A stretch of DNA of 64,000 nucleotides from Gossypium raimondii (lineage: Eukaryota > Streptophyta > Magnoliopsida > Malvales > Malvaceae): assembly GCF_025698545.1 (NCBI RefSeq), contig NC_068569.1, positions 1,488,001-1,552,000 of the forward strand, written 5' to 3'. Under the pieces are notes generated by a model. That model saw only the letters and a program-made list of their open reading frames with translations, was not told where the DNA came from and did not search any database. Numbering within the stretch: position 1 is the first letter of the stretch; each line of letters opens with the position of its first letter. Below are positions 35,663-49,059 of this stretch, one piece after another. The translations under genes and the position numbers were made by a program.

Positions 35663-35800
35663 GGTGGAGAGTTTGATGGTTTCGCTTCAATTCCAGCGGT
35701 CAGAGACGCTTGTTTTCACTTGGATTACAGATATTGTCAGTTCGGTCCTGTTTACTTTACTCTCCTACTGTTCCCTATATTATGTAAGGAGGAATCTAAA

Positions 35801-38800
35801 TAATAATAAAACTAAATCTTGTGGGGAAAATAGACCACGTCACAAAATAGAATTGGAAGGTGGTTTTCCAGTTTTTTTAATACATACCCTAAATTACTTG
35901 TCATCCATCAAACTCCAAGTATTCACGTAATCCCACTCAAGTTTATATTTTTCAAATTACGGATGATAGCTAAATTAAAATTAAGTCGACTCATTATTTT
36001 AAATTTAAATATAATTATAAATGAATTTAATAAGAGTTAGGCATTTAATGGAAATCTACCACTTCATGTTTTTTCAAACATCATTAAATCAATTTTGTTT
36101 AATAATAAATTGAATAAATAATAATAGCAATTTTTGTTCAACTAAAATTAAGATTTGTGGTAAGGCGACTTAGAATTTAGAATGGTATGGTTTATGATTT
36201 TAGGAAAAGGGTTTGATTAAGATTTATGATCTAAACAGATGTAGGATTTTATTAAAAATAGATTAATTTTAGAGTTAAAATAGTAATAAAAGTTAATTTA
36301 ATGTTTATTTATGTATCATATTTGATAACTTACAACGAGCCACAAGAATAAAAAATAATTGAAGGACTTGTTCATAAATACTCAATATAGTTATTTATAC
36401 ATTCTAAAATATATATTATTAGATGGTCAAAATTCTAAGTTAAATTCATTTAGCAAATTTATTATAATAATTGACTGAATTTTAACTCAATTAATTGTTA
36501 ATAGTGCAGGAAAATGTATATCCCTATTTAAAGATTGAATTATAAATAGTTATATGCGTTGAATTATATCAGATATTAATATTGTTTGAAAAACTTACCT
36601 GACGGAATCTATCATTTAAATGGAAATATGTAAATAAGCCACGTGGCAGACTTTGAACATATTCAGATTTTCTTAAAGAGCATTTAGTTGGTTTTACTTT
36701 GCATAATAAAGATGGAATGCAAAGGGCAATTAGAAGGAAGAAACCATTATAAAACAGTGGGCATTGAAAATTGGTGACCTGCGCACATTATCAAATGGTG
36801 GTTGGTGATTTCACATACAATACGCAGAAACCCATACAACTTTTTTCAAACTCCTTTTTCCTTTTTACTCATAATGTTTGATTGCAGTAGCCCAATGCTT
36901 TCCACAATACCATGGGTACCCCACCTAACCTTAGAGCAAAGGTGTATCTTAGATCATCTATAGTTTTTTAGATTTTAAATTTATATATTTTCATATCTTG
37001 AGTTGGGCTGGAGTGCCCATGAGATCGGACCACGTGTCCTGGAAAACACATGGGATTGGGATTGCTGCTCACTCTCTGCCTATGAGACCGACAGACATCA
37101 GCTCCAATACACACAGGTAAATGGTAAGACAAAGAAGCAACATGCAAAACGTTGGATGGGGGGGTTGGTGTTGTAGTTCATAGTTTTAGGGTTGAGTGGG
37201 TGGCCACTGCTGGGGTTTTCATTCACCACATGCATTGAATTCATTATAATTTCACAATCATAATTGCTTTTCTTTTAAATTACTTATCAATTTTATGATT
37301 TGAGCATTAAAATAGAACTTTCATAAAGGGTTAGAATGCAGGTATATTTGGCTAAAAAGGAAGAAAATAACATTTTTTATATATATAATTTTTATTATGG
37401 TTTATCAAATCTATTCAAATAATAAAATTACTAAAAAATTAAATTTCAATATTAATTTAATTTTTCATTAAATAAGGCCTAATGTATCGATAGTGCTTTA
37501 ACCCATGATTAAGATATATAAATTTATTAACCAATATTTTACTTAATAATTTTTTTCATAAAAAATATATGTACATGTACTTATAAATTTCCTAGATTTT
37601 TAGCTTCAAGTAAAAAGAGTGGAAAAGGCCCAATCTATAGCCCAACCTTGGAAGCCTAATACATATGTTTAAGCCTAGGCCCATATTTTGTTTGGGCTTT
37701 TGGAGTATCATGAATTTGTAAGTTTAACAGTGTGTCTGAAAAAATGAAGTTGGCATGATTTAAGGCCAAGACAAAAAGAAAAAGATAAAGATTAAAGCTT
37801 TATGAAGTCGAGGTTTTCCTTTTAACTAGTCCAAAGAAAAAACAAAATTTCTCGACTTGTCGATGAAAAAGTTCTTAACAAAGAAGATTATTCAAACTTT
37901 TTTGGCCTTTTGCATATTAGCACGAGAAAAAGGGGGCAATTAAGCAAGCAATTCTTATTTTCTTAAAAGTATGAGTAAAGCAATGTTTAGTCATAAATTA
38001 AGGAAAGCAAACAAAAGCACAACTCTGTTTATAGGAATATTCTCTCTCTTTTTTTCCTAATTTTTCCATGTCTATTTTATTGTTTATATTAGGATTGAAA
38101 CATTAATTCAACAAATTACATGATTTTAAACTGATTTTTTACTTCAAATTTATCTAAATAACTCAACTCGAAAAATAAAAATCTCACAAAATTTCACCAA
38201 GACATCAATGCCTTCACAAAGCAAGCAAGCACAACAAGCTGCCAAAGAGTATGTGCAACAAGTATTCCAGTAAATACTTTCGATTAACACTAACATCGAA
38301 TGATTGCAACTCTGAGTACAATTCATGGTGATTATAAATTCTTAGGTAACTCTAAATTACTTGAAAGTTTCATTGGACCATTAAATTTGAAAGTTCTAAG
38401 GAGTTAAACTCTATAAAATCTTAATCCACTGACCTCTTTGGTGATTTTGTGCGCTTTGATGTGCAACCTGTTACATGTGGATGTTCTTCTCAATAGTTCT
38501 GTTTCTAAAGTTTAAGCCTACAATATCTCCTTAAAAATACAATATATCTTACTATTACACTAGTTAGAAAGATTCCCTTTTATTAATAGATTCTCTACTT
38601 ATCTGTATCAATTGTTTTGATTTTCTGTTAGTGTCGGTTTAATTTCCAGTTTTGTTAAAGGTGAGCATGAATATATGAGAAAATTGGAATGCTAGATTAG
38701 AGATAACGATGTCACTTTCGCCATGCAACAAACACACAGAAAGCATCAAGTGGGGGTTGATGTTGAAGTTGAAGTTGAAGTTAAAAGAGGAAAGCTCACT

Positions 38801-40306
38801 CGCGTGCTTCTGCAAGCTGACGCCTCACCGGTCCCCCTCAACCCCAGTCCCAATATTCCATATCAAATGGGTCTCACCAATTTGGCTTTGCCTGTCTGTA
38901 TCTATTCAATGTTGAAACCAAAGTCCTACCTTATTATTAACCTGTTGACTCACACACACACATATATTCCTCTACAAAGTTCTGACCCATTTCATTAAAA
39001 TTTGACTTATCCTTAATGAACCCACGAATTGTATAAAAATATACTGAAAAACAGTGAACAACTTGAATCCATCCTTCTAGTAGTACTTTAGGCAGGTTTG
39101 CAGTATCATAAATTCTTATTACCTAATGTTCTATTCTACCTCGAAATTTACAAATAGGGTTTAAAATCATGAATTGCATCTAAATTTTATTATATATAAA
39201 AAGGGAGTCAAATTATCACTCTTCTCGATGTGGTTAAAGTTTGATTAGTATATAAATGAGTTAAATTAAAATACATTATTTTATTTACTTTTATATTTCT
39301 TGATTATGGTGGTATTATCCAACCACATTCTAATAATCATGAAAGTGGTCCACATGATATTTAATCTATTTATTTCTTTTTCTATGTTTCTCACCAATAT
39401 TTTCGACTTTGCAAACTTCCTCTCCTCCCATTTCTTATTAAATCATCATTGTATCAATGGATTAAATAATATTATGTTAAAAGTTCATTTTATTAAAACG
39501 ATAAATTACGTTAATAGTCACTCAACTATTTTTTTTTGTTATCAACTATTTAACATAAAATGAAAACATCCAAAAGTCTAATATAATTGAGTGACAAAAA
39601 AATTATTAATAGTTGAGTAATTTTTAATAATTTTATAATTAAGTGAAAAATGTTAATAATTAAATAATTATCAGTGTAATTTTAACCATATTAAAATAAC
39701 ACAATTTAACTTTGAATGGATAAATGATGGAAGGGGAGATTCATTGCTCCAATGAATTTGTTTAAAAAAATTCACTGTTATTATTGCTTTTGTTTGGGGC
39801 AGGAAAACATGATTGATAATTTGTCCTTTTTATTATAGTTTTTCTTACCTTTGATCCGTGAAAGGACATGTGAATGCGTGACTATGAAAGTGCTCATTTT
39901 ATGTAAAAAAAAAAAAAAAGCAAAGAAAAGTGGTGGAATTGATAGAGAAAAAAAGTTGCAAAGGAAAGCCTCAGTTGTTAAAATTCTTCATTTAAAAATA
40001 TTATTTTTACCATCATTGACAAGTAGTCATCATAATTGTCACCACATGAAGTTCATAGATTTCTCATGGAATCACATTGGGACAATTATGGGATCCCTTC
40101 CTTTTACACGTAAGCTCTAGATATATTAATGGAAAAATACATAAAAATAAATTAAATGTTAAAATTAATTCAAACCATAGAAACAATTAGAAGCTTACAA
40201 TATCTTCTTTTTTTTTGAAAAGAAAAGAAAAGAAAACTCTCTCATTAGCAAGTAAAACAGCTCTTTGTTTTGGTGTAATACATGATTTTAATTTACATTT
40301 TTAGAG
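35801..40306. other. Long spacer
   Basis: No gene recognised. G-box-like CACGTG occurs at 36640-36645 (in CCACGTGGCA) and near 37031-37036. Overlapping open frames at 38709-38998 contain a TGAAGT hexamer repeat and look like chance. A 7-8 bp A run at 39906-39919 and a GAAAA run near 40219-40235 are simple sequence. Confidence 0.55.
39487..39690. mobile_element. Small inverted-repeat element (MITE-like), diverged
   Basis: 'aaattacgttaatagtcactcaacta' near the left end is mirrored, imperfectly, by the right end (read inverted: 'aaattacactgataattattt'), with a second 'ttgagtgac' / 'gtcactcaa' pair inside. About 200 bp, no coding potential, boundaries approximate. Confidence 0.4.
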
Positions 40307-41874
40307 TTAGAAATAGTCAAAATGACGAGGGATTTGATATGGGGCATCTCTTTCTTGTTTGCTTAGCTTCGGAATATGAACTCTGCTACTCCTAACCTTG
40401 TAAAGATCACTGGGGACTTCAGGTGGCCGTACTGATCTAATGAGAGCCCAATTCACCCCTTTGAAGAATTCATGCCTTTTGATTTCGACAGATCCTTTCA
40501 TGCTTCCAATTCTCTTCTTTGGATTCTTCACTAGAAGCTTGCTGATGAGATCTTGAACTTTGACCATATCTTCAAACTCTTTGCCGCTTTTAACACTGAT
40601 TCTCGGGAAGCTTAATGGCTGTTTAAGGATGTTAATCAGTGTTTTCTCATTGTTTTCGCCTTTGAAAGGCGTCCTCCCGTACAGCATTTCATACAAAAAC
40701 ACCCCAAGTGTCCACCAATCTACAGCGCTGCCATGGCCTTGCCCTGATATCACTTCTGGGGCTAAGTATTCGTGGGTACCAACGAAGGACTTGGACTTAG
40801 CATTGAGTGGTTCAGCCACCAATTCAGGACCAACTTCTTGGGCGGCGGCGCTACTATCAGCTTGTTCTGTAATTGTTGTGACCCTAGAACCTTTCTTTTT
40901 CCTGTTGGAAGATGAGAAACAAGACAGCACCGGTTGCATGGGGGAAGCACATGAAGGTGTCAAGCAAAAGTTATCGTCATCTTCATTGTCTTCCAAGTTG
41001 GGCTTACTACGCCTTAACAGCTTGGGAACGACATCACATTTGAAGGAAAGATCGAAATCCGAAAGCATAATATGCCCATCTTCTCTAACCAAAACATTCT
41101 CTGGTTTCAAGTCCCTGTAAACAATGCCCATCATGTGCAGATACTCTAGTGCTAAAAGTATCTCAGCAGCGTAAAACCTGCATTGTGTTACAATAGATTA
41201 TATAATTAATTATAGACCTTAAGTCGGTGAACCATTACTTGAATAAATAAACATAACATGGAATTAATGATCATTAAATTAATAATAAGATCATAAGCTT
41301 ACTTAGCAGATGAAATATTGAAACGCTTTCCGGGTTGGCGTTGCCTGGCAACATACAGGTCTCCACCAGGGCAATACTCCATGACCAAGCAAGAGTAATG
41401 AGAAGCCTCGAACTCAGCATACAAAGTGGGTACAAATGGATGATCAAGCATACCCAGGATCTCTTTCTCCATGTCAGCTCTCTGCAACTTCTTCCTTATA
41501 GCCAGCGCTTCTCTATCCACCACTTTCATGGCGTAAAAACACTGGGGCAAACCAACCACGGGGTTCCTTATCTGGCAAAGGTAAACATTCCCTATGTCAC
41601 CGCTTCCCAGCCTACGCAAAAGCCGAAAATGGTCGAGCCCGACTTTGCCTTTGGCTCTCTTGAGTCGCTTCATGGCTTCCCAAGCTGCCTGGTTCGCCTT
41701 GTGCGGCTTATGAGAGGTGTAGAGAGAAGTTTCAACGGAACAAAGAGAAACCGAGCTCCGGCGACTACCGAAGCTAAGATTGCTCATCCAGCTACGGCTG
41801 GAGTCAGGTACGGTGATCGATGAGGAGCTGCTGTCGTAGTCGGATTCATCTCTGGTTATTATGGCCGCTGCCAT
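40307..41874 (-). CDS. PID2: AGC-VIII protein kinase, PINOID2 type, two exons
   Basis: Minus-strand exons 41303-41874 and 40307-41177 join (AA|G) into 480 aa. It is a Ser/Thr kinase of the plant AGC-VIII group, which phosphorylates PIN auxin-efflux carriers at the plasma membrane. Visible features are the glycine loop GSGDIGNV (90-97), catalytic Lys117 in YAMKVVD, YRDLKPEN with Asp213, the group-specific DFD (231-233) in place of DFG, an ~85-residue insertion in the activation segment (about 236-318, acidic then Ser/Lys-rich), SFVGTHEYLAPE, and the C-terminal FDYF. The N-terminal RSWMSNLSFGSRRSSVS and HKPHKANQAAWEAM match Arabidopsis PID2 better than PINOID or WAG as I remember them. The start at 41874 excludes 46 upstream in-frame residues that look like 5' UTR. 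A TATA-like box lies at 41994-42003. Confidence 0.93.
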
Positions 41875-41993
41875 TGTTGTTGTTGTAGCATGTAACAGTG
41901 ATGATAGTAATGAGATATCTATATCTATATATATATATGAGAAGCTTATAATGTTTTTTTGTAAGGGTTTTCTCTTTTGCTGCTTTCTCAGGC

Positions 41994-42003
41994 TTTTTAT
42001 ATA
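41994..42003 (-). promoter_or_regulatory. TATA box of PID2
   Basis: TATATAAAAA on the minus strand, ~120 bp upstream of the chosen ATG. It lies within sequence that would have to be coding if the longer upstream start were used. Confidence 0.5.
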
Positions 42004-42943
42004 CAAAAACACTGTGCCATGAAATTTGTAATGCCTTGATCGAAGAAAGTTACAAAGCCTTGCTTTTTCCTCTAATTGAGGCTTGTAAGATTAATAACTA
42101 TTATTTAAAGTGAGTATAAGTTTTATGTGGTCGACTAAACGACACTAGTTTTACCATTTATTACAATAGTGCCATTGTCCCTTTGTTAGATTAAAATGGA
42201 AGAAGCAAAAAGGAAGTATAATTTATAAGCCTAAGAGTATATATCCAAAATTAAGCTTAGGTCTCGACAGTGGAGCGAAAGTGCTGGATCAAGTGCCATT
42301 CATGTTTACACAAATTAATATAATTTACCTATAAAAAGAAACTTGGCCAATTTAGGACTTAAAATGAAACAAGGTAAAGAAAAGGAGCTTTTTAATTTTA
42401 GTGTGATGAGCATGCTTACTCCGCTGACACAACCACTACTCTTTGTTTTCATCTAAAGTTCATCACCTCTAAATTTATATATTACCAAAAACAAGTGCTG
42501 TACCTCCAACTTTTGTATCCATTGAAAATTTCTCATATCTTACAATAATTAATATTTGAATCATTTATGAAAATTATTATTTATTGGGTAACTGGTTTTT
42601 CAATAAATTATAAAATATTTTGTTTGCTTCACCTTTCCTAATAATATGTTTTTTTCATAAAACAAAATAAGGAATTTCTGCGTCATATCTGATTACCATT
42701 ATAAAAAATATCATTAATTTAAGCCATCAGAATTCGCGAGAGTCGGTCAAAAGCGTTGCTTCTTTTTCTGCTATAAAGCTTATATGCACCCATTTTTATG
42801 CTACTTTTTCCAGCAACCAAACTTCTTAATACCCAATTCATCTAAATGAAATTTTAATTATGACTAATTAATATTGCTTTTTTGTTAATTTAATATTTAT
42901 ACAAACATATATCATTTTTAGTAAAAAATTTTAATGATAAAAA

Positions 42944-43493
42944 TTAGGCCCAACTACATCCAATATCACTAAACATTTTGATTATTTAACTTTAAAAAAT
43001 TACAAAATAGTCACTAAATTATTCGAAAATTTACACTCAAGTCACCAAGCTATTAAAATCGTTGTTATATGACTCTTTTTTCACACTGACTGCACCAATC
43101 AAAAGCTCCCATTCCCCTTCTCTTCTACAATTCTTTTTTTTTAATCATGGAACAACTGTGAACGTCGCGAATTTGTGAACCAAAATCTAAAAAACTTTCT
43201 TTTTCGATTTTTGACACTAACCGTCAAATTAACTTGGATTTAAAGTATATTTTTCTATTCATCGATAGGTACTAATCCACAGTAAGAATCGTCGAATTGT
43301 CACTTAGAACTCACTGGTCTAAATTAAAAAATAACTTAATAACTCAATGACTTAAATAAAAGCTATCAGATGATTCAGTGATTTAAATGAAAACTTTCGA
43401 ATAGTTCAATAATTATTTTATTACATTTTGAAGTTAAATGGTCAAACCGTAAATTTATAAATAGTTTAATGAGCTTAGATGTAATTTACCTAA
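42944..43493. mobile_element. ~550-bp terminal-inverted-repeat element (MITE-like)
   Basis: The left end ('caactacatccaatatcactaaac', 'aatagtcactaaattattcga') and the right end (inverted: 'aattacatctaagctcattaaac', 'aattattgaactattcga') correspond over about 130 bp. No transposase frame. Target duplication not resolved. Confidence 0.65.
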
Positions 43494-44188
43494 AATATTA
43501 TTAACAGGTATTTATTTATAAGCACAATTATTGACAGAATTCCACCGAAACGACAGGTTTACCGTAGGAAAAAAAGTATCGTTTTGAAGGGTCAAACATG
43601 AAATTTGCCTCTTCCCTCCCTTTGAATGGTAGTTAACCTCTTAACCATGAAAAGTTCAACGAAGAAAGAAAAAAAGAATACGTAAATAATAAAGTAACGG
43701 AGCTTTTGGTAATTTAAAGATGTTAGGTGAAAACCGTGGAAAAAGGATGGTAAGTGCACGAAGAACCCGTGCCCCAAATTCATTTTCGCCTTTTTGTTTT
43801 AAAAAAAAAAATCTTATCTTGTCTTTTACTAATTATTTAGAAAAAGGTTATTTTTGTGTGATATTTTCGATAAGAAGAAAATTTGAAAATAATTAATAGC
43901 TAATAATAATGGGTTAGTTGAAAATTAATTATTTTTATTTTTAAACTATGCTATGAAAAATAGTTTTTAAAAAATATTTATATTGAATTTTGTTATTATT
44001 TTTCTCTTTTAGGACATCTTTGAATTTTGTTATTACTACCAAGAAGTGAATTAATATCTTTTTATGATATTCTTGTTATGCATGTGATGGCGATCATATA
44101 AGAGGGGACCTGTATATTAGGGTCCATGCCTATCACTTTACACGTGTCGATCTTATTGGTTTTGAAAAATCTCAATTTTGTACCAGAA

Positions 44189-44497
44189 TTATGGTTTAAT
44201 GTGTAATTGTATACATAAATTTTAATTTTGTATAATTTTATACATGAAATTTTGATTTGATCCAAATCTTGTAAATTATTAACACAATTATTAATGTATA
44301 TCATTTTATGTTTATATTTGCATACATAAATAATTATATTTATCTAATATAAAAATAAATTGATGTATTTATTTTTTTAAATGTGTAAGATTAAATCAAA
44401 ATTAAAGTTTCAAGTATACATTTAAACCACAATTAGAGTTTCATGTGTATAATTGCACCAAATTAAAGTTCATGTATATAATTTTACATTATATTTT
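44189..44497. mobile_element. ~310-bp terminal-inverted-repeat element (MITE-like)
   Basis: The left arm has 'gtttaatgtgtaattgtatacat' and 'aaattttgatttgat'. The right arm, read inverted, has 'ttatacacatgaaactctaattgtggttt' pieces and 'tttaattttgatttaat'. Related blocks run in mirrored order around an AT-rich centre. Non-coding. Confidence 0.6.
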
Positions 44498-44502
44498 ATA
44501 TA

Positions 44503-44663
44503 GTGGAGCGGGTTGGGGTGAGGCAAGCAATTACCATAACCGCTCTATACCCGCTATCCAAAAGAAAAAATTCATCTTGCTCCGCATGCATCCACTTTTC
44601 AAACAAAAAAACCCACTCCAAATCTAAATCCATTGAGCGGTTCGGGTTTTGTCATCCCTAATT
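44503..44663. mobile_element. Truncated DNA-transposon-like fragment
   Basis: A GC-richer island: GGAGCGGGTTGGGGTGAGG at the left, and GAGCGGTTCGGGTTTTGTCA at the right. The two ends are weakly related in inverted orientation. It resembles ends of hAT-type non-autonomous elements by impression only. Confidence 0.3.
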
Positions 44664-47099
44664 AATGTAGAAAATATCAAGTTGATCTTACTTTATTAAA
44701 AAATCGAAACAAATTATCATTAAAAAAATGAGATATTCAAATTGTCATATTTACCTTTTACTCAAAACTATTCAACACAATATAAAATATTATATTAATA
44801 AGATTAAAAGTAAGAAATAAATATTTTTTTAAAAATCAGTTTTTACTTTTAACAAACAAAATCATTTTATTTAGTACTTATATTTTAGGGATAATATAAT
44901 TTTTTGCCTTTGAATTGGATTTTAGTCAAATTTGATGATGTGGCCAATGTTACTAGAACAATATTGAATTAGTTAGTCGACCGATTAGACCGAGAATGAT
45001 GAGTACAACAATTCGAACAAAAAATTGAAGTGATTTAATTAAAAGTTGCTTAAAATTTGTAAAATAAAATTTAGAGTTGAACAAATAAAATCGATTTAAA
45101 TAAATTTGTTTTATTATTTTTAGAATTTTTAAGTATTATTAATTTAGTAGTGAATCCATGAAAATAAGAATTAGTAGTTTGGTCAACTAGACTATTGATC
45201 TGATTAAATTAAAAGAATTAGTAGTTTGGAAGATTTCATTTGACCAAATATTATATTTGCGACATGGTTTGTATTCATGAACTTGCATTGACTTTCGGTT
45301 CACAGAACTTTGACTTGATTTTAATAATTCTAATTTAAACATTAATTGACGAGCTACGTAGAATTTGAAGACAAATATTATTACTATAAATATTTTACAA
45401 AGGCTTAGGCGAAATTATTACTATAAAATATATAGATTTTAATTTAATAGAATTAACATTCAGAATCTTAACCTGGAGATGAACATAATAATGTTGATAA
45501 ATTGAATAACAACAATTAATTAGAAAATATACAGAAAGAAAAAAAAAGGTGGGGGAAGAATGAGATTCTAAATACAAAAATGTCAGCAGATCTGGATTCA
45601 TGAAATGAAAATTAGAAAAAGTAAATGTATTTCTGATGTTCCCCACTTTCAAAGCTTTAATCAGACACTGTAAACTCACCCAATCACTTCTGGTTTGGGA
45701 CTTCTTGTCACATCCCCTTTCCCACTATCATCAATCTTTGTGGCTTCTAAATTACCATATTCCTATTGTTACTTTAATTCAACTGGACCGGTTCATCGAG
45801 ATATTGAGTTGAAAATAGGTATTGAATAAGTTGATTTAAGAATTGGTATATATTGATTAAATTAAGTTAAAAAATTTGGTTGATTTAGACTGCTTTTTTT
45901 TTAAATATTTTCTTTTTAATGATTTATTTAATTAAACCGGACAAATCGATTAAATTGACGAGCTGATGACTTAACCAATTTAATCATCAATCTTATTTTG
46001 AAAATTTTGATTGGAATTTAAAATCTGTTTTTTTTATTTTAATTTTCAATCAAATTTGTACAATAAGATTAATTTGTCCATTTTTAAGTAAAGGGATAAA
46101 ATGTAATCTAATTTCTACTATAAATCTTAATCCCATTTAGAAAAATTTTCTTGGAATTTTCATTATAATTAGGGAGCACAAACTTTGTAATACTATATAT
46201 ATTTTGGGTTAATATAACTTTTAGTTATTAAGCTTGGTATCCGCACACTGTCATCTAAATATATATATTTAAAAATTAAATTTTAATGGAATTCAAGTTC
46301 AAAAATTAAAATGGACTTAATTGTCAAGCATGTCAAAATGAATTTGATTGCCAAATTAAGGACTAAAAGTTATATTAACCCTTTTCTTTCATCCGCTTCC
46401 TTTGGGAGCTTCACTTTTGTCTGAAAAATCTTATCATTTAAACTTTTGGTTGCAATTTCAGGCAGCAGACCCAGCAAAACTTGCAGCATTGCAGAGTGAC
46501 AAATGTATAGGATGATTGAAAGCTCCATAACTTGCCCCATACATTCTTCTCCCCCAACCATCCTTTTTCTATTTAGATTTTTTCTTTAGCTACAAACAAT
46601 AAAAATCACATTAAAAACAATGTCAAATTTCTAATAACATTTTATATAATATATGTTTCCTTTACTGTTTTTTCTAATGTCATGATGAGTTCAGCTTATT
46701 TAGTTATTACTGTGGATTAATTTTACCAGTAATTAACTCTGTTAGTAAATGACAGTTAAACAAAATGAAGCAATCATTTGGTAAATCTTTGAGGTCTCTC
46801 ATTTTTTTTTACCTTTCAGTGGCTCTTTTTTGTCATGATGGATTTCCTTCCATTTTTCTTTGTCTTCTTTTTTGTTTTTGTCAATAAAAATAATTTCATT
46901 TTATTTTTTGTTTTTGATCGATTGTCAATGATAATAATTAGCTAAAAGAAATTGGTCCTTCTTCAATTATTTTCCTCCAACCCCAATGATGAATGATTTA
47001 AATCTTAAAATGATATGTAAACATGATGACCATGTTCCACCAGCTCTGTAAATCGTAAAAGACTAATAATAGTTTCTTTAAAAAAAACACTATAATCTT

Positions 47100-47560
47100 G
47101 TTGTACTCCTACCCCAGCTTGGACGTGTAGCAGCGCCAGAAATAACTCAACGAGCACCAATGGATAGCCCTCAGCCTCATACCTTCAGAGGCATTCATCC
47201 AGTTAATCTCACTCGCATACTCCACACCACTCCCTATAAGGTACGTGTTGCAGATTGTCCATGCGGACTATTAAGGCATAACAACATCATACTACCTCAA
47301 CAAAATAAATGTCTATATTATACTACTCTTGATTCCTCCTGACATATAAGAGACCTGTCACTTGACTGGCCACATAAGTAATTCACCATTCGTATATCAG
47401 TGACATGACACTATCAGACAGGAAAACCTCCTCGATATATACCCCAACACACGGTGTAGGGAGATCTCTTCTCCCTTAAGCTTTTCACAATTTCTTTTGT
47501 TCTTTCCATTATTTTCTCATCTCTTTCTGATTGATTCCCAGCATTAACAAGTTTCAAATT
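47100..47560 (+). mobile_element. Probable LTR relic
   Basis: Compositionally distinct from its surroundings. The right part ('gatatataccccaacacac', 'gtagggagatctcttctcc', then a pyrimidine-rich run ending in 'gattgattcccagcatt') has the layout of an LTR promoter plus R/U5: a TATATA box, a short GC stretch, then a CT-rich leader. No ends or coding domains are visible. A diverged fossil, family unknown. Confidence 0.4.
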
Positions 47561-49059
47561 GATTTTTATAAACTCTGATATTTAATATCGATGCACAATT
47601 ACTTTATCACACCAATTATGTCAAATTTGTCTTAGAAGATGCAACTCCATGTAAAATATATTTAAAAAATTAAAAATTTGGAGTAACATGGGGCGTTTTA
47701 ATGATCATAAATACATTCTTTTCTACATGTGAATTTCCTGGTAACTATATTTATTAACATTGCTTGTCTACCGCCAGATTCACCTAAAATAGAGCTTAGG
47801 ATCCTACTGCAAGTACCAAGAAACTGGTGATTGATTTAATTGCAACAAAATATTGCAGGCAAGTAGTAGAATTGGTAACAATCAAAACTGAAATTTTTTA
47901 CTGAAAAAGACAAGAACAGAGCAAACTTTCTACTACCCTAACTTTAATAATGTGTAAAATAAACTGAGCAAAAGATGGCCAGCCTGACAACTCCACAACA
48001 CAATGTTTTGTCAATGCAACGGGTGATTTAACAAACAATCACAGCATCAATTTCAGTGGAAAAGGAAAAAAATATGAGACCAAATTCAAAACAGATATGG
48101 ATGCATACACTGAGGCAATATTGTTTTTGATCTTTTATATATATTCTTATTAAAATGGAGATTTTGTTGAGACATATATCATGGGCAGCTCCAACCCTTG
48201 GGGGTCCAAACAAGACATTTGTTTTGTTTTTTATGATATGTTGGTTTGAATTTGCACACATATCATATTTTAATTGGTCCCACATTCAAAGATTATGGCA
48301 AAGATGGTATATTAATTTTTAAGAACAAATTTAAATAGGGTATACAAGATCACAGAAGTGAAATACTGAAATAGGATTAAATAACAGTTGTTTTTTTAAT
48401 AAATGAAGAGAAATATTATGATATACAATTGTAATAATCTGTTTGTAATGATGAAATGCCTTGAAGCAGGTTATTCATTTAACTTAGTCAAGGTATGTAA
48501 TATATATTTAATTTGTTTTCTCCTCCAACTAAACTTCATCAGCCAACACAGATTGTCTAGTTGGTTGGGGACATTGAGAAAATGATAGAGAAATCAAGAT
48601 TGTTCGTCAAGTCACCATGAAAGAACAGTAACAAAGCAAAGGTTCATATAATGTTATTTTATAAAGCTAACCATGCATGCAAGTCTCTTTAAAAAGAGTA
48701 GTACGAAGCTTGATCACGGTTTAACCTTATTTTCCCCCCCTCAAAATAGCAAGTTTCAAAGATTAAATGCATCTGTGAAAACAAAATAAACTTGCAATTT
48801 GAAAGAAACTTCCATTCCAAATGGACTGCTTTTCAGTTTATGATACCCAATAAATCTTTAGGGTCATTACTTGTAATGTTAAAAAGGAAAAGGAAAAAAG
48901 AGAAATACAAATGGCCCAGAAATGGACTGGGTCTGGGCTTTGACAGTTTCAATCAACTGTTTGTTGTTTTGGTTTTGAATAGAATGGAAAAAAATAAAAA
49001 CACCAGAATCAATCTACTCATATGATTTGTTTTTCAGTACAAAGGGTGAAAGCGAAGAA

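Larger units (their letters stand above)
34312..35800. repeat. Segmental duplication, copy 2 (ENOD93 unit)
   Basis: Partner of 32167-33300 in direct orientation, including 3' flank, gene and promoter. The ~1 kb between the two units (33300-34312) is AT-rich and holds no gene. Confidence 0.8.
42013..49059. other. Repeat-rich spacer between PID2 and the polyol transporter
   Basis: Apart from the inverted-repeat elements and the LTR-like relic listed separately, no gene is recognised. A possible exon-like stretch at 46461-46519 (after TTTCAG) is too short to judge. Degenerate A/T runs dominate. Confidence 0.55.

Noticed and set aside
38709-38998. Two overlapping plus-strand frames as a gene
   Set aside because: They contain a hexamer repeat and CA-repeat coded residues, with no family and no splice context.
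46461-46519. Short last-exon-like stretch after TTTCAG
   Set aside because: Only about 19 codons, with an equally open minus-strand reading and no partner exon. Not enough to call.
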